The notes under the pieces are model-generated. The model did not search any database. It had not been told where the DNA came from and saw only the letters and a program-made list of their open reading frames with translations. A program made the position numbers and the translations under genes. A stretch of 64,000 nucleotides of DNA from Flavobacteriales bacterium (GTDB lineage: Bacteria; Bacteroidota; Bacteroidia; NS11-12g; UBA9320): NCBI GenBank assembly GCA_020635455.1, contig JACJZT010000006.1:124001-188000 (forward strand), given 5' to 3'. Position 1 is the first letter of the stretch. Each line of letters begins with the position of its first letter. This document shows, one piece after another, positions 1-12,900 of the stretch.

Positions 1-666
1 ATGTATAAAACCGGTGATGAGGTAAGGTGGGATAAAAATGGAGATCTATACTATATAGGCAGACTGGATGATCAGGTTAAGATACGCGGATACAGAGTAG
101 AGACCGCAGAAATTGAAAACCAAATGAACAACTCAGGTTTGGTTGAACGTTGTTTGGTGATTGCAGGAAAAGACAAGAGAAATGTAAATCGTTTATCGGC
201 CTATGTGATCCTGAGATCCGGCAAGGATATAGAATCAGTGAAAATTCAACTGAAGAAAAAATTACCGGACTATATGATCCCTGAATTTTGGTTTGAACTA
301 AATGAGTTCCCCTTGAATCTGAATGGTAAGATCGACCGAAAAGCATTGCCGGATCCATATTCCCAAGATCTTTCCGAAAAAGAATTTGTACAGGCAACAA
401 CCGAAACAGAGATGCGGCTGACTGAAATATGGAAAGACCTTCTTAATAAGGATACGATAGGCATTCATGATAATTTCTTCGAATTGGGCGGACATTCACT
501 TCTGGTGATCCGTTTACTCGCTGCCATTAAGAAGAAATATGAAGTTCAGTTAAGCATTGCAACTTTCTTTGAACTTGGAAACATTGAGAATCTTTCGGGA
601 TATATTGAATTGAACAGAAAAGCAGAACATGAGTCGGAAGACGACATGGAAAGTATGACATTATAA
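1..666 (+). CDS. Nonribosomal peptide synthetase, C-terminal fragment (gene starts upstream of window)
   Basis: This is the last 221 codons of an NRPS whose start lies before base 1. The first residues, MYKTGDEVRW, are the conserved A7 motif in the middle of an adenylation domain, so the ATG at base 1 is internal. The A8 motif (DDQVKIRGYRVE) follows near residue 23 and the A10 lysine motif (NGKIDRKAL) near residue 109. A peptidyl carrier domain with its phosphopantetheine serine in FFELGGHSLL lies at about residues 160-170. The specificity pocket is outside the window, so the substrate is unknown. The protein ends in an acidic tail (EHESEDDMESMTL), a candidate C-terminal docking peptide for the next synthetase. 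The stop codon is 3 bp before the next start, so the genes are almost certainly cotranscribed and translationally coupled. Confidence 0.95.
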   Translation: MYKTGDEVRWDKNGDLYYIGRLDDQVKIRGYRVETAEIENQMNNSGLVERCLVIAGKDKRNVNRLSAYVILRSGKDIESVKIQLKKKLPDYMIPEFWFELNEFPLNLNGKIDRKALPDPYSQDLSEKEFVQATTETEMRLTEIWKDLLNKDTIGIHDNFFELGGHSLLVIRLLAAIKKKYEVQLSIATFFELGNIENLSGYIELNRKAEHESEDDMESMTL

Positions 667-669
667 AAA

Positions 670-900
670 ATGGTAAATTTTAATTTAGCAGAAACAGTAA
701 AGTTACTGAATAAGGCGGCCAAACAAGGCGTTTCCATTGCTTACTCACAAGGTGAACTTTCCATCAAGTTTCAGAAAGGAAAAAACATTGATAAATTGCT
801 TTTGGATGAACTAAAGGCAAATAAAACCTCCTTGGTAAGGTATTTTGAAGAACATGCATCTGAAAAACGTAAAGAGAGTGAAAAGCCACCTTTGAACCGC
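670..900 (+). other. TubC-like N-terminal docking domain of the eight-module synthetase
   Basis: About 60 residues precede the first condensation domain. They run helix (ETVKLLNKAAKQGVSI), two short strands (AYSQGELSIKF), then a helical part (DKLLLDELKANKTSLVRYF). This is the beta-hairpin docking fold known from TubC and many NRPS N-termini, which binds a short acidic peptide at the C-terminus of the upstream partner. The upstream protein ends in such an acidic stretch. The fold is assigned by resemblance; pairing is inferred. Confidence 0.7.
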
Positions 901-3900
901 TTTGACAGAACGGCGATCTCAAAAATACCTATGTCTTTTTCTCAGGAGCGATTGTGGTTTCTGGATAAGCTGGAAGGAAGTCTTTCATATCACTTACCGA
1001 CGGTCATCAAACTTGAAGGCGACCTGAATATTGAGGCACTTGAAACGTCCTTGAGACTTATTGTAAAAAGACATGAAGTATTAAGAACCGTCATAATTGA
1101 AGAAGATGGGAACGGGTATCAGAAGCCTGTTAGTGAAAAATCGTGGAAACTTGAGTACAATAAGGAAGTCAAATTCAGATTCGGCAGTGAAGAGCTGGAG
1201 TCATTGATCCGTAAACTAATTACACGACCTTTTGACCTTGCAAAGGATTATATGTTGCGCGCCACATTGATCCCGCTTGAATCAGGTGAATATTATCTCG
1301 TTGCCACCATGCATCACATTGCCTCCGATGCCTGGTCTACATCCATACTGGTTAAAGAAGTTGCAGGATTGTACGGAAGCATTTCGCTCAATAAAGAACC
1401 GGAAATAGAAGAATTGGACCTACAATATGCCGATTTTGCTGTTTGGCAGAAAAGTTATTTATCTGAGGAAATACTTCAAAAGAAACTTCAATATTGGAAA
1501 ACCAAACTTGAAGGAGTTTCGAACCTCGAACTGCCTTTGGATTTTAAACGCCCTCCTACTCAAAGCCATTCCGGTGAGCGGTTTAGGTTTGATATCGATA
1601 AACAAACAAGGGATGGACTCGTTGAATTAAGTCAAAAGCAAGGCACGACCTTATTTATGACCTTGTTGGCTGCATTTAATGTATTGCTTGCCAAATACAG
1701 CAGGCAGGATGATATTGCAGTGGGTTCTTCAATGGCCAGCCGAGAAGATGCCGACCTTGAAAATCTGATCGGGTTTTTCGTTAACACTCTAACCTTCAGA
1801 ACTGACGTTAAACCGGAAAAAAGATTTACCGACCTTCTCAGGGAGGTAAAACAAACCACACTGGATGCATATGAACACCAGGATGTTCCCTTTGAACGGG
1901 TAGTAGATGTGGTAAAACAAGAAAGGGATCCAAGCAGGAGTCCATTGTTCCAGGCGATGCTGGTTCTTGCAAATACACCACCTGTTGAGCAACTGAAACT
2001 TGGTAACCTGAAACTGGAAAGAATAGACTACGAAGCCAGAATATCAAAATTTGACCTTACCTTTTTTACCAGTGAATCTCCGGATGGAATACTTTGTTCC
2101 GTGCAATACGCCACGGATTTGTTTACCAGGAATACAATAGAAGGTATGGTCAGTCATTTCAAGGTTTTGTTAAAATCCATACTTGCAGAACCTGATGCAC
2201 TGATTGGCGATCTCAAAATGCTGGGAGCTTACGATGACATGATCTTGCAGGGTGCTTCCACCTATTCTCATGTAGATTTTCCACGAGACAGTTCAATTAT
2301 CAGCCTTTTCGAAAAACAGGTAATTGAAACACCTGATTCCATTGCTTTATGTTTTGAAAACGATAAAATAGATTATGCTTCGCTAAACCATTATGCAAAC
2401 AATCTGGCAAGTCGGCTCATTCGGGCAAATTTAGCCCCCGGCACACCGGTCATGTTGTTTTGCGAGAGAGGCCCGGAAATGATCGTTGGAATGCTGGCCA
2501 TCATGAAAGCAGGTGGTCATTATGTACCGGTAGATACCGACTTTCCAAGGGAAAGGATCATGGATATTTACAAAGACTGTGATTCCGGAATTGTGCTTTA
2601 CAGCTCTCATGTTGTTGAAACCATTCAGCTTCTGAACATACGATCTGCAATTGAGATAAGCCTTGAAAAGGAAGGTGATATCAAGAACCCGGGATTAAGG
2701 TTACTGCCTGAAAGTGCCGCATACATGATCTATACTTCAGGTTCAACCGGCAAGCCGAAAGGTGTCATCATAAGCCATAGGTCAGTACTTGATTATATTT
2801 ACGGACTTAACCAAAGGACCGGAATTTTCTCCTTAAATAGTTTCGCTCTGGTTTCATCCATTGCGACAGATTTGGGGAATACGGTTATTTTTCCATCCTT
2901 ACTTACAGGAGGCACCTTACATCTGTTCTCGAAAAATACCGTTTCAGATGCAGAAAAGATAAATGAGTACTTTCTCAACAACAAAATAGACTGCCTGAAA
3001 ATTGTCCCAAGCCACTGGAAAGCACTTTCAACTGAAACTGAAATGCTGATCCCACAGGCAATGCTGATTTTCGGAGGAGACATACTCTCGTCGGACCTTG
3101 TAAACAAAATCAGGTCTAGAAATACAAATTGCCGGATCTTTAATCACTACGGTCCGACAGAAACAACCATTGGAAAATTACTATTTGAATGTCGAGTTAA
3201 TCCACATTATGGAGGAAACATCCCGATCGGTAAGCCATTTGGCAACACAAAGGTTTACGTTCTGGACAAAGCCATGAAAACCAATCCGGTTGGTGTTCCG
3301 GGAGAGCTGTTTATTTCGGGTGCAGGAGTTTCTGATGGATATAGAAATAATCCGAAACTTACCGGAACAAAATTCATTCCGTTTGAAACGGAAAACGGTT
3401 CAGAGCGCTTGTATTCAACCGGCGACCTTGTGAAATTTAACCACAATGGTGATATAGAATTCATAGGCAGAGTAGATGAACAAGTAAAGATCAGAGGTTA
3501 CAGGATCGAATTGAGCGAAGTAGAACGTGCTCTTGAACGATTGAAAATTGCTGACCAGGTTGTGGTTATTGAAAGAGAGGATTCTCAGGGTGCAAAACGA
3601 TTGATCGCATATCTGAGATCTGTAAAGGAATCCGGATCGACGGATCCTGAAAAGATCAAGCACGATCTGAAGGAAATGTTGCCGGAATATATGATCCCTA
3701 GCTTTTTTGTGGAGATCAAAGAACTTCCTCTTACGGTCAATGGTAAAATAAACAAAAATTTACTTCCCGACCCGGAACTAAGTTCCGGTAAGTTTGAAGG
3801 CCATGTGGATCCCGGTGATGAGACCGAGAAAAAAATGGCGGAAATCTGGGAAGATATCCTTGAGGTTGAAAACATAGGTATACATGATGATTTCTTCGCA

Positions 3901-6900
3901 TTAGGAGGACATTCACTGTTGGCAATTCGTTTGGTTTCGACACTTCGGAAAACTTTTAATGTTGAGATCCCTATAGGGGACATCTTTGATTACCCAACCA
4001 TTGCTCAGTTAAAAAACAGACTGGTAAGCCACCGGGATGAAGACACTTTGCCGGCAATTGAAAAGGTAAAACCCCGTCCGGAGCAAATACCTTTGTCATT
4101 TTCACAGGAACGACTTTGGTTCATCGATAAACTTGAAGGCAGTGTACAGTACCATGTTTCCGCAGTACTGCGACTTAAGGGGAATTTAAATATTGCAATC
4201 TTAAAGGAAGCTATGCTGGAAGTGCTAAACCGACACGAAACACTTCGTACTTGTTTCAGGGAAGAAGAGGGGGTCAGTTATCAGTGGATCTTGCCTTATG
4301 AGGAATGGCAGTTGAACGTTTCAAATTCAAAAGATCTGATAAAGCAGGATGTTTATGAATACATCCGATCCCTGATACGGAAGCCTTTCGATCTTACTAA
4401 GGATTATATGATCAGGGCTGAATTGATAGAACTGAAAAAAAATGAACACATTTTGGTTTCAACGGTTCATCATATTGCCTCCGACGGATGGTCTACTTCC
4501 GTAATGGTTAAGGACCTTGCTGCAGCTTATAATGCCCTTGTCAGGGGTAACAAACCTGAACTTGAACCACTTCCGGTTCAATATGCAGATTTTTCAATTT
4601 GGCAAAAGACCTATATTCAGGGAGAGGTTCTTGAGAAGAAGCTTAAATACTGGAAAGAAAAGTTACAGGGTGTTGAAGTATTGGAACTACCCACCGACGA
4701 AATCCGGCCATCCAAGCAAAGTGTAAGGGGAGATGTTTTCAATTTTCCGATTGACGAGGAACTCGAAAAGCGCCTTAACGAGTTTTGTCTGAACAGGAAT
4801 GTTACTCCTTTTATGACCGGCCTGGCAGCTTTCAAAATTCTTTTGCATCATTATTCCGGTCAGGAAGATATATGTGTTGGAACCCCCATTGCGGGGCGGC
4901 AGCAACAAGAATTGGAACACATGATCGGCTTTTTTGTGAACACGCTGGCTTTAAGGTCGGAGGTCAGGGATGAGCAGTCTTTTTCTGATTTTTTAAATGA
5001 TATCAAAGAAACTACCCTCGAGGCTTTTGCGCATCAGGATGTGCCTTTTGAGAAGGTTGTTGAAACAGTTATAAAAGACCGGGACTTAAGTCGTAGTCCA
5101 TTGTTTCAGGTTTTATTTGTGTTTCAGAACACACCTGAGGTGCCTAAGTTAAAATTGGGAGAAGTGGAACTGCAGCCTGAAAGTTTAGGAGTCAGGTCTT
5201 CTAAATTCGATATGACTCTTTTCCTTTTTCACATTGAAGGCAAAATGCATGGTTCGATCGAATATTGCACCAATCTGTTTCATGGTTCAAGCATTCAAAA
5301 TTTTGCAGATCATTATGTGAATCTTTTACATTCTATCGTAAATGAAAGCAATAAGCTCAATATTGGTCAATTGTCTTTTATAAGTGAAACTGAATCCGCA
5401 AGGATACTTGACTCGTATAGCAGGGTTGAAGATATGCAGGTGCCGGATCTTGATCTGATAAAATTATTTGGTCAGCAAGTGATCGAAGATCCAAACAACC
5501 TTGCTGTGGTAATGAACGATTCCGTTTTGTCCTATAATGAACTCAACAATCGTGCAAACCAGGTTGCAAGGCAATTGATCGACTGGGGTGTGCATCCGGG
5601 CGATATTGTTCCCATCAGCATCAACAGGTGCCCTGAAATGGTCATTGGTCTGGTAGGGATTTTAAAAACGGGTGCGGCGTATGCACCCATTGATCCCGAA
5701 TACCCACAAGCCAGGATCGACCTTATTTTAGACGACCTGGACCCGGGCTTGATCATAAGCAATCGTAAAATTAGCCATAAACTTAATGGCAGGGCTCTGA
5801 AGATCCTTGAACTGGATGAGACGTGGTTTGAGGATAATACGGGCAATATAGCAGATGTTGACGTAAATTATTCACATGACGATCTTGTATTCGTTTTGTA
5901 CACCTCCGGTTCAACGGGTAAACCAAAGGGCGTTGAAATGTCGAGAGGCAGCATGCTCAACTTGCTTATCTGGCAACAAAAACAATTCATTCAGGACAAA
6001 CGCAACGTATTGCAGTTTGCCAGTCTCAATTTTGATGCAAGTTTTCTTGAAATATTTTCCAGTTTGTGTTTCGGAAGTACTGTATACCTCATAGAAGCCG
6101 AAAGGAGGCTGGATTTGCAGGAAATATATAACGACATCATTCGGTATGGAATTACTCACATGTTCTTCCCAACCGCCATGATGAAAAATCTGTCAGAATT
6201 CATTCTGCCTCTGTGGAACAAGAACTTTCCTCTGAAGGAAATAATGGCCGCGGGTGAGCAATTAAAACTAAGTGAAGAGATCATCAAGTTTATTGAGCTG
6301 AGCAAGATCCGGTTGATCAACCAGTATGGCCCAACTGAAACTCATGTTGTAACCAGCTATCTTCTTACACAGAATCTGGATACGAACGCTCTTCCTCCAA
6401 TCGGTATTCCGGTAAACAACGTTACTATTTATGTCCTAAATAAAAACAAGGCAATAGTGCCCGTTGGAGTACCCGGTGAAATTTATATTGGAGGAGCGCA
6501 GGTAGCAAGAGGCTATCTGAACCGGGAAAATCTTACCAGAGAAAGGTTTGTAAAGGATCCTTTTTCAACTCAACCTTTTGCAAGAATGTATAGATCCGGT
6601 GATCTGGGACGTTGGATGCAGGATGGAAACCTGCAATTCCTGGGCAGAACCGACGACCAGGTCAAAATAAGAGGTTACCGTGTAGAACTAGGAGAAGTAG
6701 AAATAGCGATCAATAAAAGTCCATATGTACATCAATCGGTTGTAATGGCAAAGACCGATGCCCAGGGAACCAAACAGCTCGTAGCGTATGTGGTAAAAAC
6801 CGATAAATACGACAAAACTGCCCTGCAGGATGATTTGAAATCCAAATTACCGGAGTATATGGTTCCGAATTTGTGGGTGGAGTTGGATACATTGCCTTTC

Positions 6901-9900
6901 AATCACAGCGGTAAGATTGACCGAAAAGCATTGCCCGAGCCCGATATGGGAAACATATCCGGAAGCGTTTATGAAGAGGCAAGTAACGAAACCGAAAAGA
7001 AGCTGGTAGCTATTTGGGAAAATCTACTCAAATTACCGAAGGTTGGTGTTCGCGATAATTTCTTCGAACTGGGAGGTCATTCTCTGTTGGCCATGAGGGT
7101 GATCGCCGCAATCAGGTCCGAATTGAACGTCGAACTTGCTGTTATTGAGCTTTTCAGCCATTCCAACATTAGGGAATTGGCCCAATTGATATCCGGGCGT
7201 AAGAAAGGAAAACATCTCAAGTCCATTGAAAAATACGATCGACCTGAATTCATTCCACTTTCATTCTCACAGGAACGTTTATGGTTCATTCATCAGCTGG
7301 AGGGATCGGTTCAATATCACCTTCCCACAGTTCTGAACCTCAATGGAAAATTAAACGTTGATGTCCTTGAAAAGTCCATAAAAAATGTGGTAAGCAGGCA
7401 TGAGGCCCTCCGAACGGTTTTTAAAGACAATCTCGGTCAGGCATATCAGGAGATCCTTGATCCTGAACCATGGAAAATGAGCAGGCATTCAATGGAGGGA
7501 AAAAGCGAAAAAGCCATTAATCAGGAAATCCGAAAATGCATTGAAAAACCATTTGATCTTGAAAGGGATTACATGCTCAGAACCGATCTGATCTACCTTA
7601 AAAAGGATCAACACATATTGGTTTTTACGCTGCATCACATTTGTTCCGATGGTTGGTCTGCCAACCTATTGATCGAAGAAATCGTAAAAGGATATAATGC
7701 AGGGGTTATTAATCAGAGTTACCAGCCAGATCCGTTAAAAATACAGTATGCAGATTTTGCGATCTGGCAAAGAAAGTACCTTAAGGGTAAGACCCTTGAA
7801 CAAAAATTAGAACACTGGAAACAAAAGCTCTCCGGAACAGAGCCACTTGAACTTCCAACGGATAAACCCCGGCCGGCGATTCAGAGCATTAAGGGAGCCT
7901 CATCCGGTTTTATCATAAATAAGGAACTTACCGAAAAGCTGAATGGAATTAGCAGGGAAAACAATTCCAGTCTTTTCATGACGCTGCTAACGGTATACAA
8001 GACCCTGCTTTTCAGATACTCTTCACAACCTGATATTTGTGTGGGAACCCCCATCGCCGGCAGGCAGCAAAGGGAGGTTGAAGATCTGATCGGCTTTTTC
8101 ATCAATACCCTGGCCATTCGGTCTGAAATAAGCGGAAATTCAACCTTCAGGGACCTTCTCAAACTTGTTAGAAAGAACACCCTTGAAGCATATGATCACC
8201 AGGAAGTTCCCTTTGAAAAAATAGTGGATGTGGTTTCTCAGACCAGAGATCTCAGCAGAAGCGCAATTTTTCAGGCCTTCTTTGTGTTTCAGAACACTCC
8301 TGAACTTCCGGATCTTACGCTCAGAAACGTTGAAATTTCGGGAAGGTCACTCGGGCATCAAACCACGAAATTCGACCTGACCCTTGTTGTGGCTGAAAAA
8401 GAAGGTAAATTGGAATGCTCGGTAAAGTTTTGCACCGATCTTTTTGAAGAATCAACCATTCTTAGGTTCATTGAACATTTTAAAAACCTGCTAAGATCTG
8501 TTTCAGAAAATGTTGACAAGGAAGTCGGAAGGATCGAACTGATTTCAAAAGATGAAAAAAACACGATCATGGAATCCTACGGAAAGAGTTCTGTGGAATA
8601 TCCCCGAACTCAAACCGTGCTCGATTATTTTGAAGATCATGCAAAATTTCAGCCTGGAGCCATTGCGCTTCATTTTAACGATGAAAAACTTGATTATACA
8701 ACGCTAAATGAAAGATCGGATAAACTGGCAAGGCTTCTCATCTCCAATGGTGTGGCAGAAGGTTCGCTCGTTCCGGTTTGCCTGGATCCCGGCATCGATA
8801 TGATCACTTCGGTTCTGGCAATTCTGAAGTGCAGGGCCGCCTATGTTCCCTTAAATCCCGATTATCCGATTGAGCGCATTAACTATGTGCTTAAGGATAT
8901 AAATGCAAAAGTGATGATCGCCGATCAGCAATATGCTGTTTCAGGTGTTGATGTTAAAATACTGGATCTGAATTCACTCAGACCCCAAATAAGTAAAATT
9001 AAGGTTTCCGGGACTATTCCGAAACCAAAACCAACGGATGTAGCTTATGTTATATACACGTCAGGGTCAACCGGTCAGCCCAAAGGTGTGGTGGTGCAGC
9101 ATCAAGCATTGATGGATCATTGTTTTGGATTGATTGAAGCCGCAAGTCTTGGAACCTGTAAGTCATTTGCGTTGTTTTCACCCCTTGTTTTCGATGCAGG
9201 ACATGCCATGTTGCATACATCCATAATTCTGGGAGCGGCCCTTCATGTCATGGCAAAAGATACCTTGCTCGACGGCAGCAGGATGGACTTGTATTTCAAG
9301 CAGCATAAAGTAGACGTGATCAAAGCTGTTCCTTCTTTATGGTTATCCTATGCGCAGGGCGAAAACATTGTTTTGCCTCAAAAATGTTTCATTTTCGGAG
9401 GCGAAGCTTACAATCCCATCATCAATGTATTTTTACGAAATTTTAGATTTCGGGGAAATGTATTCAACCACTATGGTCCTACAGAAGCCACTATTGGCAA
9501 GTCCATTTATAAGGTTGATGTTTCAAAAGAGTATTTGAACGTTCCAATTGGCAAACCCTTTTCCAACACCCGTTTTTACATACTAAACGAACAATTGCAG
9601 CCTTGTCCGCTAGGAGTGGCCGGTGAACTTTATATTGCCGGGGAAGGACTTGCAAAGGAATATCTGAATAAACCGGAACTTACTAAAATGAGTTTTCCCG
9701 GGGATATTTTCTCCGGATCCGGGAAAGAAAGAATGTACAAAACAGGGGACAAGGTAAGGTTTCTTTCGGATGGTAACATTGAATACCTCGGAAGACTTGA
9801 TCAGCAAGTAAAAATCAGAGGTTACCGCATTGAACCCGGAGAAATTGAGGCGACAATTCAAAAAAGTGGCCTGGTAAAAAATGTGCACGTTGAAGGATGG

Positions 9901-12900
9901 AAAAACCCTAAAGGTGTAATGCAGCTTGTGGCTTATGTGGTGGCGGATGAAGACGGTGAGATCGGTTTTAAACTGAATAATTTCCTCGAAGATAAATTAC
10001 CGCAGTACATGATCCCGTCCTATTTTATGGTGTTGGATAAATTGCCTCTGACCATTAATGGCAAGATCGATTCAAAGTCCTTGCCTTCCCCTGATGCACA
10101 AAATAATACGTCGAAAGAGGTTCGCAAACCCATCAATGAACTGCAATCCGGCCTGATGGAGGTATGGGAGGAGGTTCTTGGCATTTCTGACTTTAGCATC
10201 GATGATAATTTCTTTGAATTGGGAGGCGACTCCATTTTGATCATTCAGATCGTAAGCAGGTGCAAACGACTGGGCATAGAATTCCAGGTGATGGATATGT
10301 TCAAGCATCAAACCATTGAAGCCCTTGCCCTTGCCATTGAACTGAATGAAGAAAAAGAAAAGGAAAGCACTGCTGAGCAAGGTTTGTTAGGTGGAGAAAG
10401 CGGCTTATTGCCTGTGCAGAAATGGTTCTTTGATAAAAAACCCGATGAAGCCTCATATTTTAATCAATCCCTGATCTTCAGTATATCCAAAACAGTCACC
10501 CCTGAACATCTCAACATTATCATACATGCACTTTGCAGGCAACACGATGCTCTCAGGTTCCGATACACCAATAAAAACAATACGTGGCTTCAGGAATATA
10601 CCGATTTCATTCCGGATTTGATCATAGAAAAATTAGAGGGTATTAAAAAATCACAATTGTCGGATCAGATCACTACGATTTGCAATAATCATCATGCAGG
10701 TCTTTCATTGAAAGAGGGAAAGATCTTCAGAGCCGTATTGATCCAAACGCCTGATTATGAAACAGAAAACAGAATATTCTTTGTGGTTCATCATCTGGCA
10801 ATTGATGGTGTTTCATGGCGTATTTTGGTTGATGATTTTGAATATTATCATCAATTACTAAGCTCGGGAAAAGAGATCGAACCGGGATTAAAAACGCATT
10901 CATACCGACAGTGGCACGAAGCCCTGGAAGAGTATTCAGAAAGTGAAGCCCTCAAGGATGAGGTTGAATACTGGAAAAGATCGATCGAAAGTTTCAAACC
11001 GGTAAAATCACTTGCGAAGTCGGTGGATTTAATAAAGGAGAAATCAACCCAGGTGTCGGCAAAACTCAGCAAGGAAGTGACCTCCGGACTTTTGCACAAA
11101 ATTCCCGCAGTTTACCATACTGAGATCTCAGATATTTTGTTGGCTGCACTCTCACTTGTGATGGCAGAACATAAAAAAGCCAACATGGTCTGTGTTGGTA
11201 TGGAAGGCCATGGACGCGAAACCATTCATGAATCGGTTGACGTTTCCAGGACCGTTGGTTGGTTTACCACGCATTATCCGGTGTCAATCACCCTTGGTGA
11301 GCAAACCGGTTATGGAGATATCCTTAAAAATGCCAAGGAACAATTTCGAAAAGTTCCCGGTAAAGGAATTGGTTTTGGGATATTGAAATATTTGAAAAAT
11401 ACTCCTGAATTAGAAGGAGAAGACCCATGGGACGTGGTTTTGAATTATCTTGGACAAGTTGGTGGAGACCATCGGAAAAAAGGTGTTTTCAGCCGTGCAA
11501 AAGAGTCTAAGGGCAAAGGAAATTCCGATCGGAATTATCCAAACCATAAACTGCTTCTGAGTTGTGTGGTCAATGATGAGGTCATGTTGGTAAACTGGAC
11601 CTATGACAAGCGTTATTTTACCGATGAAAATGTAAATAAACTGTCCGGGCGTTTCATATCTGTGATCACTGAGATCGTTGATTTCTGTTTAAAGCAACAG
11701 GCTTTATCCGGATCCGAATTCACGCCATCTGATTTTAACCTGGGAAGAGAGATCGATTACAGACAATTCGATGAATTCATGAATTCACGAATGATCGACG
11801 GCACCATCCTTAAAGAAAACTTTGAGAGCATGTACCGGCTCAGCGGACTTCAGGAAGGAATGCTCTTTCACAGTTTGTATCAAAAAGATGCAGGAGCCTA
11901 TGTAGAGCAGCTTGAAGCGGATCTTATCGATCTGGATCGGACCGTTTTTGAAAAAAGCTGGAATTATGTTTTACAGAATCATAGCATCCTCAGAACCGGG
12001 TTTTATCCCGATGCATTTGAAATTCCTGTTCAGGTTGTGTATAAAAATGTAAAGGTACCTATATACACTTACGATGTTTCTGCACAAAAACCATCGGTGC
12101 AGAAAAAATGGATTGCCAATTTTCTGAAAGAAGATTCAGGCTTGGGATTTATTCCTGAAAATGCCCCATTGATACGCGTTTCTTTAATAAAGCTGGATCA
12201 GCACCGTACACATATGGTTCTCACTTCTCATCATATTCTTTTGGACGGATGGTCATTCCAAAATGTTATGGAATCTTTTCTTACTGCTTACGATGCATTT
12301 TCAGAAAACAGGAATGTACCGGAAAAGGCCACTGACCGCTATGAAGAGTATATAAGATTTATTGAATCCCAGGATCCGGGAAAGCTAAGAGACTACTGGA
12401 AAAATTACCTCCATGGTTTTTACGATTCTACATTACTCCCATTTGTTAAGAATAACCTATTGAGGACCAAAGGTGTTGGTGCATACAAATCCAATTCTCT
12501 CAGAATAAATAGGGATCTGACCTTAGAGATCCAAAAATACATTCAGCATCATCGTATTACGATGAATACTTTTATGCAGGGAATCTGGTCGGTGCTATTG
12601 CATAAGTATTGCCGGAAAGATGATGTTGCATTTGGAGTGATCGTTTCAGGCAGGCCTGAATTTATGAAGGACGTTGAAAAAAGGGTTGGGTTGTTTATCA
12701 ATACATTGCTTTTCAGGTCATGCATTGACCAGAATATACATTGTGAGGAATGGTTTCGGGACATTCAGCAACAACAAGTTCAAAGCCGGCACTTTCAATA
12801 TACTCCACTAAGTGAAATTCAGAATATTTCCGGTATTAAAGGGGATATGTTCGATACTCTCATGGTCTTTGAAAACTACCCCATCAGTCAGGTGGTAAAG

